A stretch of DNA of 34,943 bases from an uncultured Lachnospiraceae bacterium (GTDB lineage Bacteria > Bacillota > Clostridia > Lachnospirales > Lachnospiraceae). The translations under genes and the position numbers were made by a program. Below, piece by piece: positions 6,795 through 14,825 of the stretch. The stretch is taken from NCBI GenBank assembly GCA_910578175.1, contig CAJTPF010000009.1:6421-41363 (forward strand). The letters run 5' to 3'. Numbering within the stretch: the first letter of the stretch is position 1; the number at the start of each line of letters is the position of its first letter. Below the pieces are notes generated by a model. It ran no database searches. It was not told the DNA's origin and saw only the letters and a list, made by a program, of their open reading frames with translations.

Positions 6795-7356
6795 TTGTTA
6801 AGTCTCCACACAAAGTATGTAAGACTTATGGTTCTAAATTATATGATTCGGGTAAAATCCCGGAAGCGTTTATGTCGGAATCAGCATGGGATTATTAATG
6901 GTAATATTTATACAGTGATTAAACAAGGACTCAGGAACAGCCTTTCTCTTGTGTCGATTGAAAATTTAGATTTAAAATATCATCCGGACGAAAATGATGA
7001 CTATGTATGTCCGGATATTATGGTTATATGTGATCGTAAGCATTTAAAGGGCGGAACTTACAGTGGAATTCCCAAGTTTATAGTAGAAACGTTGAGTCCG
7101 TCAACAGCAAAGAGAGATAAAACAGAAAAATAAAGATATTTATGAAAAAGCGGGCATAGAAAAGTATTGGATTGTTTCACATCAAGGCTCTGTCGAGATA
7201 TATTATCTTCAAGGTGGAAAGTATTTGTTAGAGCAAATTTATATGCTGCAGGATGATAAAGAGGATGAACATTACAATGCGGAAACTGTCATACAATTAA
7301 AAGAATTTCCGCATATAAAAATGACTTTAGGAGAAATTTTTGAAGGAATGGAATAA
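6795..7356 (+). pseudogene. frameshifted Uma2-family (DUF820) nuclease-like remnant
   Basis: The readable pieces match the Uma2 family (PD-(D/E)XK-fold putative endonucleases): HGIINGNIYT, then CPDIMVICD, GIPKFIVETLSPST, and in another frame IYEKAGIEKYWIV. The frame breaks near 7131, where an extra T in an A-run (GAAAAATAAAG) creates a TAA. The continuing frame runs to the stop at 7356. A second break is likely near 6880, because the sequence before the HGIING motif reads sensibly in a different frame. Uma2 genes are very common, often in many copies, and their role is unclear. With at least one and probably two frameshifts this copy is unlikely to give an active product, unless the breaks are sequencing errors. 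Confidence 0.8.
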
Positions 7357-7411
7357 TACGAACGGTATTAGTTATAGTTTTATGCATATGGGACCTGATC
7401 ATGCATAACCA

Positions 7412-7464
7412 AAAAATGCTTTTTGCAGTTGTAAAATACATTACATTCTGCAAAAAGCATTTTT
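7412..7464. terminator. bidirectional intrinsic terminator between convergent genes
   Basis: A perfect 17-bp inverted repeat (AAAAATGCTTTTTGCAG and its complement) with A-run and T-run ends lies between the Uma2 remnant (rightward) and the DHH gene (leftward), so it can stop transcription from both sides. Confidence 0.85.
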
Positions 7465-7506
7465 AAATAGTGTTCTGTCGATACTATATTATGTAGGAAA
7501 AACTTC

Positions 7507-8427
7507 TTACTGTTTATTCAGTTCCACAAGCTCATTCAGCAGTTGCGGTACTTTCTCAGCCATTGTTTCATCAGAAAACTGACAGGTACCAACCGCTTTG
7601 TGACCGCCTCCGCCGTATTTCAGCATGAGAGCGCCTACGTCTACTTTGCTGGTCTTATTCAGAATACTGTAACCCACGGCGCAGGAACAGCCCTGACCGC
7701 CCCGGCCGGATACGATCCAGCAGGAAATATTTGCTTCCGGATACAGGCTGTAGATCATAAACCGGTTTCCGGTATAAATGGTTGGCAGATTCCTTAGATC
7801 GCTGATGATAACATTGTCTCTCACTTCGGTATGGGCTTTGATCATCTCAATAAACTTTTCAGACTGTTCAAAATAAAGTTCTTTACGCTCCACGATATCC
7901 GGCAGTTCCATGATTTCCTCAATGGACATTGTACGGCACCATTCGATCAGCTTTTCCATCAGCTGGTAATTACTGATGGTGAAGTTTCGGAACCGTCCGA
8001 GACCGGTTCTCGGGTCCATGATAAATCCCAATAAAACCCACTGCGGAGGATTCATGATTTCTTCTTTGGTAAGATTTGCGGAATCCACTTTATCAACGGC
8101 GGCCAACAGGTCGTCAAAGCGAGGAAAACGCTCTTTTCCGCCGTAATAGTCATAAACTACATGCGCAGCGCTGGGACTCATTTTACTGGAACCTTCATAT
8201 TTCCCTTTATAAGCATTCCGTTCCTGTTCACTGGAGTGGTGGTCAAACCATAATCCGCAGCCTTCCACAAAAGGAACATTTGCCAGACAGTCATCCTTAG
8301 TCACCTCTATGAGACCATCCTGTAAATCTTTCGGATGTGCAAATTTATAGGAACTGATGATTCCTGCTTCCTTTAATAATACAGCACATGCCAATCCATC
8401 AAAATCTGATCTTGTAATTAATCGCAT
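7507..8427 (-). CDS. DHH-family phosphoesterase (exopolyphosphatase-related)
   Basis: A 306-residue protein with the motifs of the DHH phosphoesterase superfamily: SDFDG at 7-11 (metal ligands), DHHSSE at about 62-67 (the defining DHH), and the C-terminal DHHA1-type glycine motif GGGGHKAVG near 273-281, which binds the substrate. Such enzymes are Mn2+-dependent hydrolases of phosphodiester or phosphoanhydride bonds; whether the substrate is polyphosphate, a nano-RNA or a cyclic dinucleotide cannot be decided from sequence. It is predicted to be cytoplasmic. It is a single-gene unit, leftward, with a GGGGG-type ribosome-binding site before the ATG at 8427. It is distinct from the nrnA gene at 13866, which belongs to the same superfamily but has a different arrangement. 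Confidence 0.85.
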   Translation of the reverse strand: MRLITRSDFDGLACAVLLKEAGIISSYKFAHPKDLQDGLIEVTKDDCLANVPFVEGCGLWFDHHSSEQERNAYKGKYEGSSKMSPSAAHVVYDYYGGKERFPRFDDLLAAVDKVDSANLTKEEIMNPPQWVLLGFIMDPRTGLGRFRNFTISNYQLMEKLIEWCRTMSIEEIMELPDIVERKELYFEQSEKFIEMIKAHTEVRDNVIISDLRNLPTIYTGNRFMIYSLYPEANISCWIVSGRGGQGCSCAVGYSILNKTSKVDVGALMLKYGGGGHKAVGTCQFSDETMAEKVPQLLNELVELNKQ

Positions 8428-8458
8428 TGTCTTGCCCCCATGTCAAAGAATTTGTTTT

Positions 8459-8487
8459 ATTTTAACATTTTTTAACGGAAAAAACAA
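8459..8487 (-). promoter_or_regulatory. probable promoter of the DHH gene
   Basis: On the minus strand TTGTTT (8487-8482), 17-nt spacer, TAAAAT (8464-8459). The -10 box is good and the -35 box is weak. Confidence 0.45.
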
Positions 8488-8518
8488 CCTTTGAAAAACA
8501 GGAAAATGAAAAAAAGTG

Positions 8519-8547
8519 TTGCAAATAGGAAATATCGGTGTTATACT
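8519..8547 (+). promoter_or_regulatory. promoter of the rimP-ribF operon
   Basis: TTGCAA (8519-8524), 17-nt spacer, TATACT (8542-8547), facing the rimP gene. Confidence 0.65.
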
Positions 8548-8571
8548 CAATAAAGTTAATAGAGTTATCAT

Positions 8572-8599
8572 GAAAGAGTGGGCGTGAGTCCACTCTTTC
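8572..8599 (+). promoter_or_regulatory. leader hairpin before rimP
   Basis: A 10-bp perfect stem, GAAAGAGTGG / CCACTCTTTC, with an 8-nt loop in the 5' leader. It ends only a few bases before the rimP ribosome-binding site (8605-8611). There is no T-run, so a role in translation control or RNA stability is more likely than termination. Confidence 0.6.
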
Positions 8600-8620
8600 A
8601 TATTGAGGAGGTATGGCAGA

Positions 8621-9085
8621 TTGTCAAAAAGAGATTTATATGAGACAAAGACAGAAGCATTAGTGCTGCCCTTAATTCAGCAGAACCAATTTGAACTGGT
8701 GGATGTGGAATATGTAAAAGAAGGCAGCAACTGGTATCTGAGAGTATACATCGATAAACCGGGCGGGATCAATGTGGATGACTGCGAGCTGGTCAGCAGG
8801 GCATTAAGCGATTTGCTGGATGAAGAAGACTACATTGAAGATGCGTATATATTGGAAGTAAGTTCTCCGGGACTGGGAAGACCGTTAAAGAAAGAAAAAG
8901 ATTTTGAAAGAAGTATCGGAAAAGACGTGGATATCCGTCTGTACCGGGCGAAAAACGGAAACAAAGAATATACGGGAACCCTTTGTTCCTATGATAAGGA
9001 TACGGTGACCATAGAAGACGGGGGAGAATCCTTTACCTTTGAACGAAACGAAATTGCATTGATCAGACTTGCGTTTGATTTTTAA
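8621..9085 (+). CDS. rimP: ribosome maturation factor RimP
   Basis: A 154-residue protein, the usual size for RimP, which binds the 30S subunit late in its assembly. The start is a TTG at 8621, chosen because GAGGAGG (8605-8611) is nine bases upstream; the TTG at 8603 overlaps that site and is unlikely. The N-terminal domain shows the family pattern LVDVEYVKEG, LRVYIDKPGG and DDCELVSR, followed by LEVSSPGLGRPL, the best-conserved RimP motif. The C-terminal part forms the Sm-like barrel. It is the first gene of the nusA-infB operon, as in most Firmicutes, so it is cotranscribed with the translation factors that follow. Confidence 0.95.
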   Translation: MSKRDLYETKTEALVLPLIQQNQFELVDVEYVKEGSNWYLRVYIDKPGGINVDDCELVSRALSDLLDEEDYIEDAYILEVSSPGLGRPLKKEKDFERSIGKDVDIRLYRAKNGNKEYTGTLCSYDKDTVTIEDGGESFTFERNEIALIRLAFDF

Positions 9086-9127
9086 TTATGAATAAATCTA
9101 ATCAGAAAAGGAGAAATGGAAACAGTC

Positions 9128-10213
9128 ATGAACAGCGAATTAATTGAATCATTAAATATTCTGGAAAAGGAGAAAGACATCAGCAAGGAAGTAATCTTTG
9201 AAGCCATTGAAAATTCATTGATAATGGCATATAAGAATAATTATGGTAAAGCGGATAATGTTACGGTAAGCGTAAATCGTGAAACCGGTGATTTCAGCAT
9301 CGTTGCGGATAAGACCGTGGTAGAAGATCCGGAAGATCCGGCAACGGAAATTTCGTTGGAAAAAGCAAAAGAACTGGATATTAAATATGAATTGGGAGAT
9401 ATCGTTAAGGTGGATGTCAAATCCAGGGAATTCGGACGTATTTCCACGCAGATAGCAAAAAATATCATTCTTCAGAAAATCAGGGAAGAAGAGAGAAAGG
9501 TAGTATTCGACCAGTATTTTGCCAAAGAAAATGATATCGTAACGGGAATCGTACAGCGGATCAACGGAAAAAACATCAGCATTAATCTGGGAAAGGCAGA
9601 TGCCGTACTGATGGAATCCGAACAGGTGCCTTCGGAAGTATTTATGCCGACCGAGCGTATCAAATTATATGTATCGGAAGTCAAAGATACGCCAAAGGGA
9701 CCGAAGATTACCGTATCCAGAGCGAATCCGGGGCTTGTAAAACGCTTATTTGAAGCGGAAGTAACGGAAATCAGAGACGGAACCGTGGAAATTGTCAGTG
9801 TTTCCAGAGAACCGGGTGTAAGAAGCAAGATAACCGTAAGGTCTAATAATAAACATGTAGACCCTCTGGGAGCCTGTGTGGGTGTCAACGGTGCAAGAGT
9901 CAATGCGATCGTCAATGAACTTCGCGGTGAAAAAATAGATATCGTGCCTTGGAGCGACAATGCGGCGGTATATGTGGAAAATGCACTGAGTCCGGCCAAA
10001 GTGGTATCGGTCATTGCGGATGATGTTGCCAAAACCGCAAAGGTCGTAGTTCCGGATTACCAGTTATCCCTTGCCATCGGCAAAGGCGGTATTAACGCAA
10101 GACTGGCGGCAAAACTCACCGGATTTAAGATCGATATTAAGAGTGAAACCCAGGCGAAGGAAGCGGAACAGGAGCAGACCGGGAATGAAGAAGCGGAATT
10201 CAGTGAAGAATAA
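9128..10213 (+). CDS. nusA: transcription termination/antitermination factor NusA
   Basis: A 361-residue protein counted from the ATG at 9128 (MNSELIESL, the usual clostridial NusA start); the ATG at 9116 has AGGAG only two bases away. Domains in order: N-terminal RNA-polymerase-binding domain (~1-125), S1 domain (~130-200), and two KH domains (~200-345) with GACVGVNGARV and the second-KH motif AIGKGGINARLAA. It binds RNA polymerase and nascent RNA to modulate pausing and termination. It lacks the acidic C-terminal repeats found in gammaproteobacteria, as normal for Firmicutes, and ends in an acidic tail. It sits between rimP and rnpM in the standard operon order. Confidence 0.96.
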   Translation: MNSELIESLNILEKEKDISKEVIFEAIENSLIMAYKNNYGKADNVTVSVNRETGDFSIVADKTVVEDPEDPATEISLEKAKELDIKYELGDIVKVDVKSREFGRISTQIAKNIILQKIREEERKVVFDQYFAKENDIVTGIVQRINGKNISINLGKADAVLMESEQVPSEVFMPTERIKLYVSEVKDTPKGPKITVSRANPGLVKRLFEAEVTEIRDGTVEIVSVSREPGVRSKITVRSNNKHVDPLGACVGVNGARVNAIVNELRGEKIDIVPWSDNAAVYVENALSPAKVVSVIADDVAKTAKVVVPDYQLSLAIGKGGINARLAAKLTGFKIDIKSETQAKEAEQEQTGNEEAEFSEE

Positions 10214-10234
10214 GCCGGAAAGTCAGGTGTGAAT

Positions 10235-10507
10235 ATGGCGGCAGCAAAAAAAATCCCCATGCGTATGTGTATTGGATGCGGTGAAATGAAGTCAAAAAAA
10301 GAACTGATCCGAATACTGAAAACGGCAGAAGGGGAATTTGTGGTAGACACCACCGGAAGAAAAAACGGAAGAGGAGCATATCTGTGTGCTTCCAAAGAAT
10401 GTTTTGAAAAATGTGTGAAAAATCATGGTCTGGAACGCTCATTTAAGATGAAGATCTCATCGCAGGTGTATGAAGATCTGAAAGCGTCGCTGGAAGAAAA
10501 ACTATAG
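10235..10507 (+). CDS. rnpM: YlxR/RnpM family RNA-binding protein
   Basis: A 90-residue protein of the YlxR family (DUF448). The start at ATG 10235 has AGGTG five bases upstream; a GTG at 10229 is a less likely alternative. Family hallmarks are MRMCIGCGE near the N-terminus, followed by K-x-ELIRI and GRKNGRGAYLC. In Bacillus subtilis the homologue (RnpM) binds and modulates RNase P. Basic residues throughout agree with RNA binding. It lies in the conserved nusA-rnpM-ylxQ-infB order with only short spacers, so it is expressed with the translation apparatus. Confidence 0.93.
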   Translation: MAAAKKIPMRMCIGCGEMKSKKELIRILKTAEGEFVVDTTGRKNGRGAYLCASKECFEKCVKNHGLERSFKMKISSQVYEDLKASLEEKL

Positions 10508-10522
10508 GCAGAGGAAAAACAG

Positions 10523-10825
10523 ATGGCAGATAAGGTATTATCAATGCTGGGCATGGCTATGAGGGCAGGTAAAGTGGCAAGCGGTGAATTTTCGGTTGAG
10601 AAATCGGTAAAAACCGGGAAAGCCCGTCTGGTAATCGTAGCGGAAGAGGCATCGGATAACACAAAAAAAATGTTTATGAATATGTGTACCCATTATAATG
10701 TTCCGATCTATTTTTACAGTTCGAAAGAAATATTGGGCCATGCGATCGGAAAAGGCAGCAGGGCATCCGTTTCGGTACAGGATAATGGATTTGCAGATAC
10801 AATCATAAAATTAATAAAAACATGA
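10523..10825 (+). CDS. ylxQ: L7Ae/L30e-family ribosomal protein-like YlxQ
   Basis: A 100-residue protein of the L7Ae/L30e/S12e/Gadd45 fold. Visible family features are LGMAMRAGKVASGE at the N-terminus, the strand ARLVIVAEEASDN, and YNVPIYFYSSKEILGHAIGK, the region that binds kink-turn RNA in this family. It is predicted to be an RNA-binding protein associated with ribosomes or RNase P. It starts 15 bases after rnpM and precedes infB, its usual neighbours. The exact role is not established, so the symbol is positional (B. subtilis ylxQ/rplGA). Confidence 0.92.
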   Translation: MADKVLSMLGMAMRAGKVASGEFSVEKSVKTGKARLVIVAEEASDNTKKMFMNMCTHYNVPIYFYSSKEILGHAIGKGSRASVSVQDNGFADTIIKLIKT

Positions 10826-10867
10826 AACAATAACAAAAAAGAACGTATAATATACGGTTTGTGTCTA

Positions 10868-10915
10868 TGCGCTGCCTGGTCACAAAGCGGTAAAAAAGAT
10901 GTAGCATGCAGCGCA
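10868..10915 (+). promoter_or_regulatory. hairpin in the ylxQ-infB gap
   Basis: An 8-bp perfect stem (TGCGCTGC 10868-10875 / GCAGCGCA 10908-10915) closes a 32-nt loop. It is immediately followed by the infB ribosome-binding site AAAAGAGG, so it may tune infB translation or mark a processing site. A small AT palindrome (CGTATAATATACG) lies just before it, near 10845. Confidence 0.45.
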
Positions 10916-10931
10916 GAAAAGAGGTAATAGA

Positions 10932-13367
10932 ATGTCGAATATAAGAGTTCATGAACTGGCAAAACAATTGGGTAAAGACTCAAAGGATATTTTAAAGGTG
11001 CTGGCAGAACATGGCATTGAAGCAAAAACCCATATGAGTTCCATTACGGAAGAAACAGCCATGCTGGTAAAAAAAGAATTTAGTCCGAAGGCCGGCGGCA
11101 GTGAAAACAGGAAACAGGAACCGGTAAGATCCAAAGGAAAGCCGGAGTCCGGTCAGAAACCGGCCCGGAAGCCGGAAGGAAAGGAACCGGAGAAAAAGTC
11201 CCACATCACCCAGGTATACAATCCACAGAACAGTGGAAATAACAATAAACCGAAACAGAATAAGAAAAATAACAATCATAATAACCATAAAAACGGTGAC
11301 GGAAAAAACAATAATGCAAATCATGCACCGAAACAGAATGAAAATAAAAATAATCCAAGGCGTGACATGAAAAGTGATAATACGAAGAATACAGATAATA
11401 AAAATAATGTAAAAAATGACAGCCAGAGCGGAAACAATAGAAATAATGACAGAAATAATAACAACAGGAACAATGTAAGAAATAATGATAACCGCGGAAA
11501 CCGGCCGAACCAGAGAGGAAATAATAATCACAATAACAATGGTCAGAAGAATAACAATAACCGCAACAATGTCAATAAGCCCCAGCCGGTGCAGGAAGCC
11601 AAAGAAGAGATCAGGGAAATTACCATACCGGAATATCTGACGATCAAAGAACTGGCGGATAAAATGAAAATCCAGCCTTCCGTTATTGTTAAAAAATTGT
11701 TTATGCAGGGACAGATCGTAACCATCAATCAGGAAGTAGATTTTGAAACCGCACAGGATATTGCACTGCAGTTCGAAGTGATCGCAGAACAGGAAGAAAA
11801 AGTAGATATTATTGAAGAGCTTCTCCGGGAGGAAGAAGAAGACGAAAGCAGACTGGTAAAGAGACCTCCGGTTGTGTGCGTTATGGGTCATGTTGACCAT
11901 GGAAAAACCTCTCTGCTGGATGCCATCAGAGAAACCAACGTGATCGACAGAGAGGCCGGTGGAATTACCCAGCATATCGGTGCATATACTGTGGAAGTTA
12001 ACGGAGAAAAGATCACTTTTCTGGATACGCCGGGACATGAAGCGTTTACTGCCATGCGTATGAGGGGCGCCCAGTCAACGGATATTGCGATTCTCGTAGT
12101 AGCCGCCGATGACGGTGTAATGCCTCAGACCGTTGAAGCGATCAATCATGCCAGGGCGGCAGGTATCAGCATTATCGTTGCAGTGAATAAAATAGATAAA
12201 CCAAGCGCCAATATCGATAAGGTGAAGCAGGAACTTGCAGAATACGAATTAGTGGCGGAAGACTGGGGCGGACAGACCATATTTGTTCCGGTATCCGCAC
12301 ATACCAAAGAAGGTATTGAATTGCTGCTGGAAATGATACTGCTGGAGGCGGAAGTCTGCGAACTGAAGGCAAATCCGAACCGGAAAGCCAGAGGACTTGT
12401 GATCGAAGCAAAGCTGGATAAAGGAAAGGGACCGGTGGCAACGGTTCTGGTACAGAAGGGAACGTTGCGGGTAGGAGATGCCGTGGCAGCAGGTTCTTTC
12501 TACGGTAAAGTCCGGGCCATGTCCGGAGACCAGCGGGAACGCGTGAATGAAGCAGGACCATCCACACCGGTTGAGATCCTGGGTCTGAACGGTGTGCCGA
12601 ATGCCGGAGAAGTGCTGGTGGCGACCAAAAATGAAAAAGAGGCTAGAAATTTTGCCGAAACATTTATCAAAGACGGAAGAGAAAAACTTCTGGAAGGTTC
12701 TAAATCGAAAACCAGAATGTCGCTGGATGATCTATTCAGCCAGATTCAGGCAGGAGAGCTGAAAGAATTAAATATCATAGTGAAAGCCGATGTACAGGGT
12801 TCTGTTGAGGCCGTAAAACAAAGCCTTGTGAAACTGTCCAATGAGGAAGTTGTGGTAAAAGCCATACATGCCGGTGTGGGCGCTATCAATGAATCGGATG
12901 TGATTCTGGCATCTGCATCCAATGCCATCATTATCGGTTTCAATGTAAGACCGGATAACATGGCAAAAGAAATCGCAGACCGGGAAAATGTAGATTTAAG
13001 ATTGTATCGTGTCATCTATCAGGCCATCGACGATATTGAAAAGGCTATGAAGGGACTGTTAGACCCTGTCTTTGAAGAAAAAGTCATCGGTCATGCGGAG
13101 GTGCGGCAGATATTTAAGGCTTCCGGCGTAGGTACCATTGCCGGCTCCTATGTACTGGATGGTATATTCCGCAGGGGATGCAGCTGCAGGATCACCAGAG
13201 ACGGAGAACAGTTATTTGACGGACCGCTGGCTTCCTTAAAGAGATTTAAAGATGATGTAAAGGAAGTAAAATCCAATTATGAGTGTGGTCTTGTTTTTGA
13301 AAAATATAATGATGTAAAAGAAGGCGATATTGTTGAAGCATATGTCCTGGAAGAAGTACCGCGATAG
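10932..13367 (+). CDS. infB: translation initiation factor IF-2
   Basis: An 811-residue GTPase that brings initiator tRNA to the 30S subunit and promotes subunit joining. The N-terminal IF2_N domain (1-~50) is followed by a basic then strongly Asn/Lys-rich low-complexity linker (~60-216) and a second IF2_N-type domain (~225-300). The G domain then begins: GHVDHGKTS (G1, ~319-327), DTPGHEAF (G3), NKIDKP (G4) and SAHTKEGI (G5). Domain II and the fMet-tRNA-binding C-terminal domains complete the protein with the normal spacing. Start ATG 10932 follows GAGGTAATAGA. All GTPase motifs are intact. The Asn-rich linker is unusual in composition but this part of IF-2 is variable. Confidence 0.97.
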   Translation: MSNIRVHELAKQLGKDSKDILKVLAEHGIEAKTHMSSITEETAMLVKKEFSPKAGGSENRKQEPVRSKGKPESGQKPARKPEGKEPEKKSHITQVYNPQNSGNNNKPKQNKKNNNHNNHKNGDGKNNNANHAPKQNENKNNPRRDMKSDNTKNTDNKNNVKNDSQSGNNRNNDRNNNNRNNVRNNDNRGNRPNQRGNNNHNNNGQKNNNNRNNVNKPQPVQEAKEEIREITIPEYLTIKELADKMKIQPSVIVKKLFMQGQIVTINQEVDFETAQDIALQFEVIAEQEEKVDIIEELLREEEEDESRLVKRPPVVCVMGHVDHGKTSLLDAIRETNVIDREAGGITQHIGAYTVEVNGEKITFLDTPGHEAFTAMRMRGAQSTDIAILVVAADDGVMPQTVEAINHARAAGISIIVAVNKIDKPSANIDKVKQELAEYELVAEDWGGQTIFVPVSAHTKEGIELLLEMILLEAEVCELKANPNRKARGLVIEAKLDKGKGPVATVLVQKGTLRVGDAVAAGSFYGKVRAMSGDQRERVNEAGPSTPVEILGLNGVPNAGEVLVATKNEKEARNFAETFIKDGREKLLEGSKSKTRMSLDDLFSQIQAGELKELNIIVKADVQGSVEAVKQSLVKLSNEEVVVKAIHAGVGAINESDVILASASNAIIIGFNVRPDNMAKEIADRENVDLRLYRVIYQAIDDIEKAMKGLLDPVFEEKVIGHAEVRQIFKASGVGTIAGSYVLDGIFRRGCSCRITRDGEQLFDGPLASLKRFKDDVKEVKSNYECGLVFEKYNDVKEGDIVEAYVLEEVPR

Positions 13368-13461
13368 ACTTTGGAGGATTCCGCTCGGCACTGTGTGCTG
13401 GAACATCATAATTAAAAGTAAAACAGAGATTATTGAATGAAAAGGAAATAGGTTAATAAAA

Positions 13462-13842
13462 ATGAGAAAGAACAGCATAAAAAATACGCGAATCAATGGT
13501 GAAGTGCTGCGTGAACTAAGTAATATCATCCGCGGTGAGATTAAAGATCCGCGCATTAATCCCATGACCAGTGTGGTTTCTGTGGAAGTGACCCCGGATT
13601 TGAAACAATGCAAGGCTTATATCAGCGTTCTGGGTGATGAAGAATCACAGAAGAGTACGCTGGAAGGTCTAAAAAGCGCGGAAGGATATATCCGGAGACA
13701 ACTGGCAGCCACCATTAATCTGCGGAACACGCCGGAAATAATTTTTATTCTGGATCAGTCGATCGAATACGGAGTAAACATGTCAAAACTGATTGATGAT
13801 GTTACGAAAGATTTAAAAGATGATATGGAACAGGAAGAATGA
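13462..13842 (+). CDS. rbfA: 30S ribosome-binding factor RbfA
   Basis: A 126-residue protein with the single KH-type domain of RbfA, needed for 16S rRNA 5'-end maturation and cold adaptation. The hallmark regions are RINGEVLRELSNIIRGEIKDPR near the start (first residues 10-31), VTPDLKQCKAYISVLGD in the middle, and LRNTPEIIFILDQSIEYG near the end, followed by an acidic tail. Spacing to infB is 94 bases with no obvious terminator, so it is probably cotranscribed. Order infB-rbfA-nrnA-truB-ribF is the standard Firmicute arrangement. Confidence 0.95.
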   Translation: MRKNSIKNTRINGEVLRELSNIIRGEIKDPRINPMTSVVSVEVTPDLKQCKAYISVLGDEESQKSTLEGLKSAEGYIRRQLAATINLRNTPEIIFILDQSIEYGVNMSKLIDDVTKDLKDDMEQEE

Positions 13843-13865
13843 GATTTGTAATGGAGGTGTGACCG

Positions 13866-14825
13866 TTGCAGGTAACCGAAAAAATAAAAGATTATTTAAC
13901 GGGAGTAAAAAAACTGGGTATCGGCGGACATATCAGGCCGGACGGAGACTGTGTCGGTGCCGGGCTCGGGCTTTATGCCTATGTTCGTAAGAACTTTCCG
14001 GAGATAGAAGTCCGTTTATATTTACAGCCCATTGCCGAGAAATTTAAGTTTCTGAAATATTCAGAGGAGATTGTTTCTGCTGTTGATCACAATGAGGTGT
14101 ATGATTTGTTTATCCTTCTGGATTCCAGTGACAAAGACAGACTGGGCGAATTTGAACCATATTTTGATCAGGCGAAACGAACCATATGTATTGACCACCA
14201 TATTAGTAATAATAAATATGCTTCTGAAAATATTGTATATCCCACGGCAAGTTCTACCAGCGAAGTCGTATATGATATGCTGGAGGAATCCCTGGTGGAC
14301 TATGATACGGCATGTGCCTTGTATCTTGGGATCGTCCACGATTCCGGAGCGTTTAAATATTCCAATACGTCGGCTCATACCATGAATGTGGCGGGCAGGC
14401 TGATGGAAATGGGAATTCCTTTTACCCAGATCATTGATAATACTTTTTATTCCAAGACCTATGTTCAGAATCAGGTATTGGGAAGGGCTTTGCTGGAGAG
14501 TATTCTCTTCTTTAATGGAAAATGTATTTTCTCCGTGATCAAGCGTGATATTATGGAATTTTATAATATCACCAGCAAAGATTTGGACGGAGTCGTAGAA
14601 CAATTGAGAATAACAAAAGGGGTGGAATGTGCCATATTCCTGTATGAAGTGGCGGAACTGGAATATAAGGTAAGCCTGCGTTCCAATGAAATCGTGGATG
14701 TCAGCAGAATCGCCACTTATTTTGGCGGAGGCGGACATATCCGGGCAGCCGGCTTTAACATGAAAGGAAATATGTATGATGTTATAAACAATATTTCCCA
14801 GCAGATTGAAAAACAATTAGGATGA
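13866..14825 (+). CDS. nrnA: bifunctional oligoribonuclease / PAP phosphatase NrnA
   Basis: A 319-residue DHH-DHHA1 protein that degrades short RNA (nano-RNA) and dephosphorylates 3'-phosphoadenosine 5'-phosphate. The start is TTG at 13866, seven bases after GGAGGT. Motifs: GHIRPDGDCVGA (~20-31; metal ligands), LLDSSDKDRLG, CIDHHISNNKYA (the DHH), GIVHDSGAFKYSNTS, and C-terminal FGGGGHIRAAGF (substrate-binding GGGH). All catalytic residues expected for the family are present. The stop overlaps the first ATG of truB (ATGA), so translation of the two is coupled. Confidence 0.94.
   Translation: MQVTEKIKDYLTGVKKLGIGGHIRPDGDCVGAGLGLYAYVRKNFPEIEVRLYLQPIAEKFKFLKYSEEIVSAVDHNEVYDLFILLDSSDKDRLGEFEPYFDQAKRTICIDHHISNNKYASENIVYPTASSTSEVVYDMLEESLVDYDTACALYLGIVHDSGAFKYSNTSAHTMNVAGRLMEMGIPFTQIIDNTFYSKTYVQNQVLGRALLESILFFNGKCIFSVIKRDIMEFYNITSKDLDGVVEQLRITKGVECAIFLYEVAELEYKVSLRSNEIVDVSRIATYFGGGGHIRAAGFNMKGNMYDVINNISQQIEKQLG

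Noticed and set aside
11221..11580. Repetitive AAT/AAC tract considered as a CRISPR or microsatellite array
   Set aside because: It is in frame within infB, has no regular repeat unit or spacers, and encodes the IF-2 linker.
10992..12038. A 348-codon minus-strand frame opposite infB
   Set aside because: An Ile/Val-rich shadow created by the Asn/Lys-rich AAT/AAC codons of infB on the other strand; no start signal.
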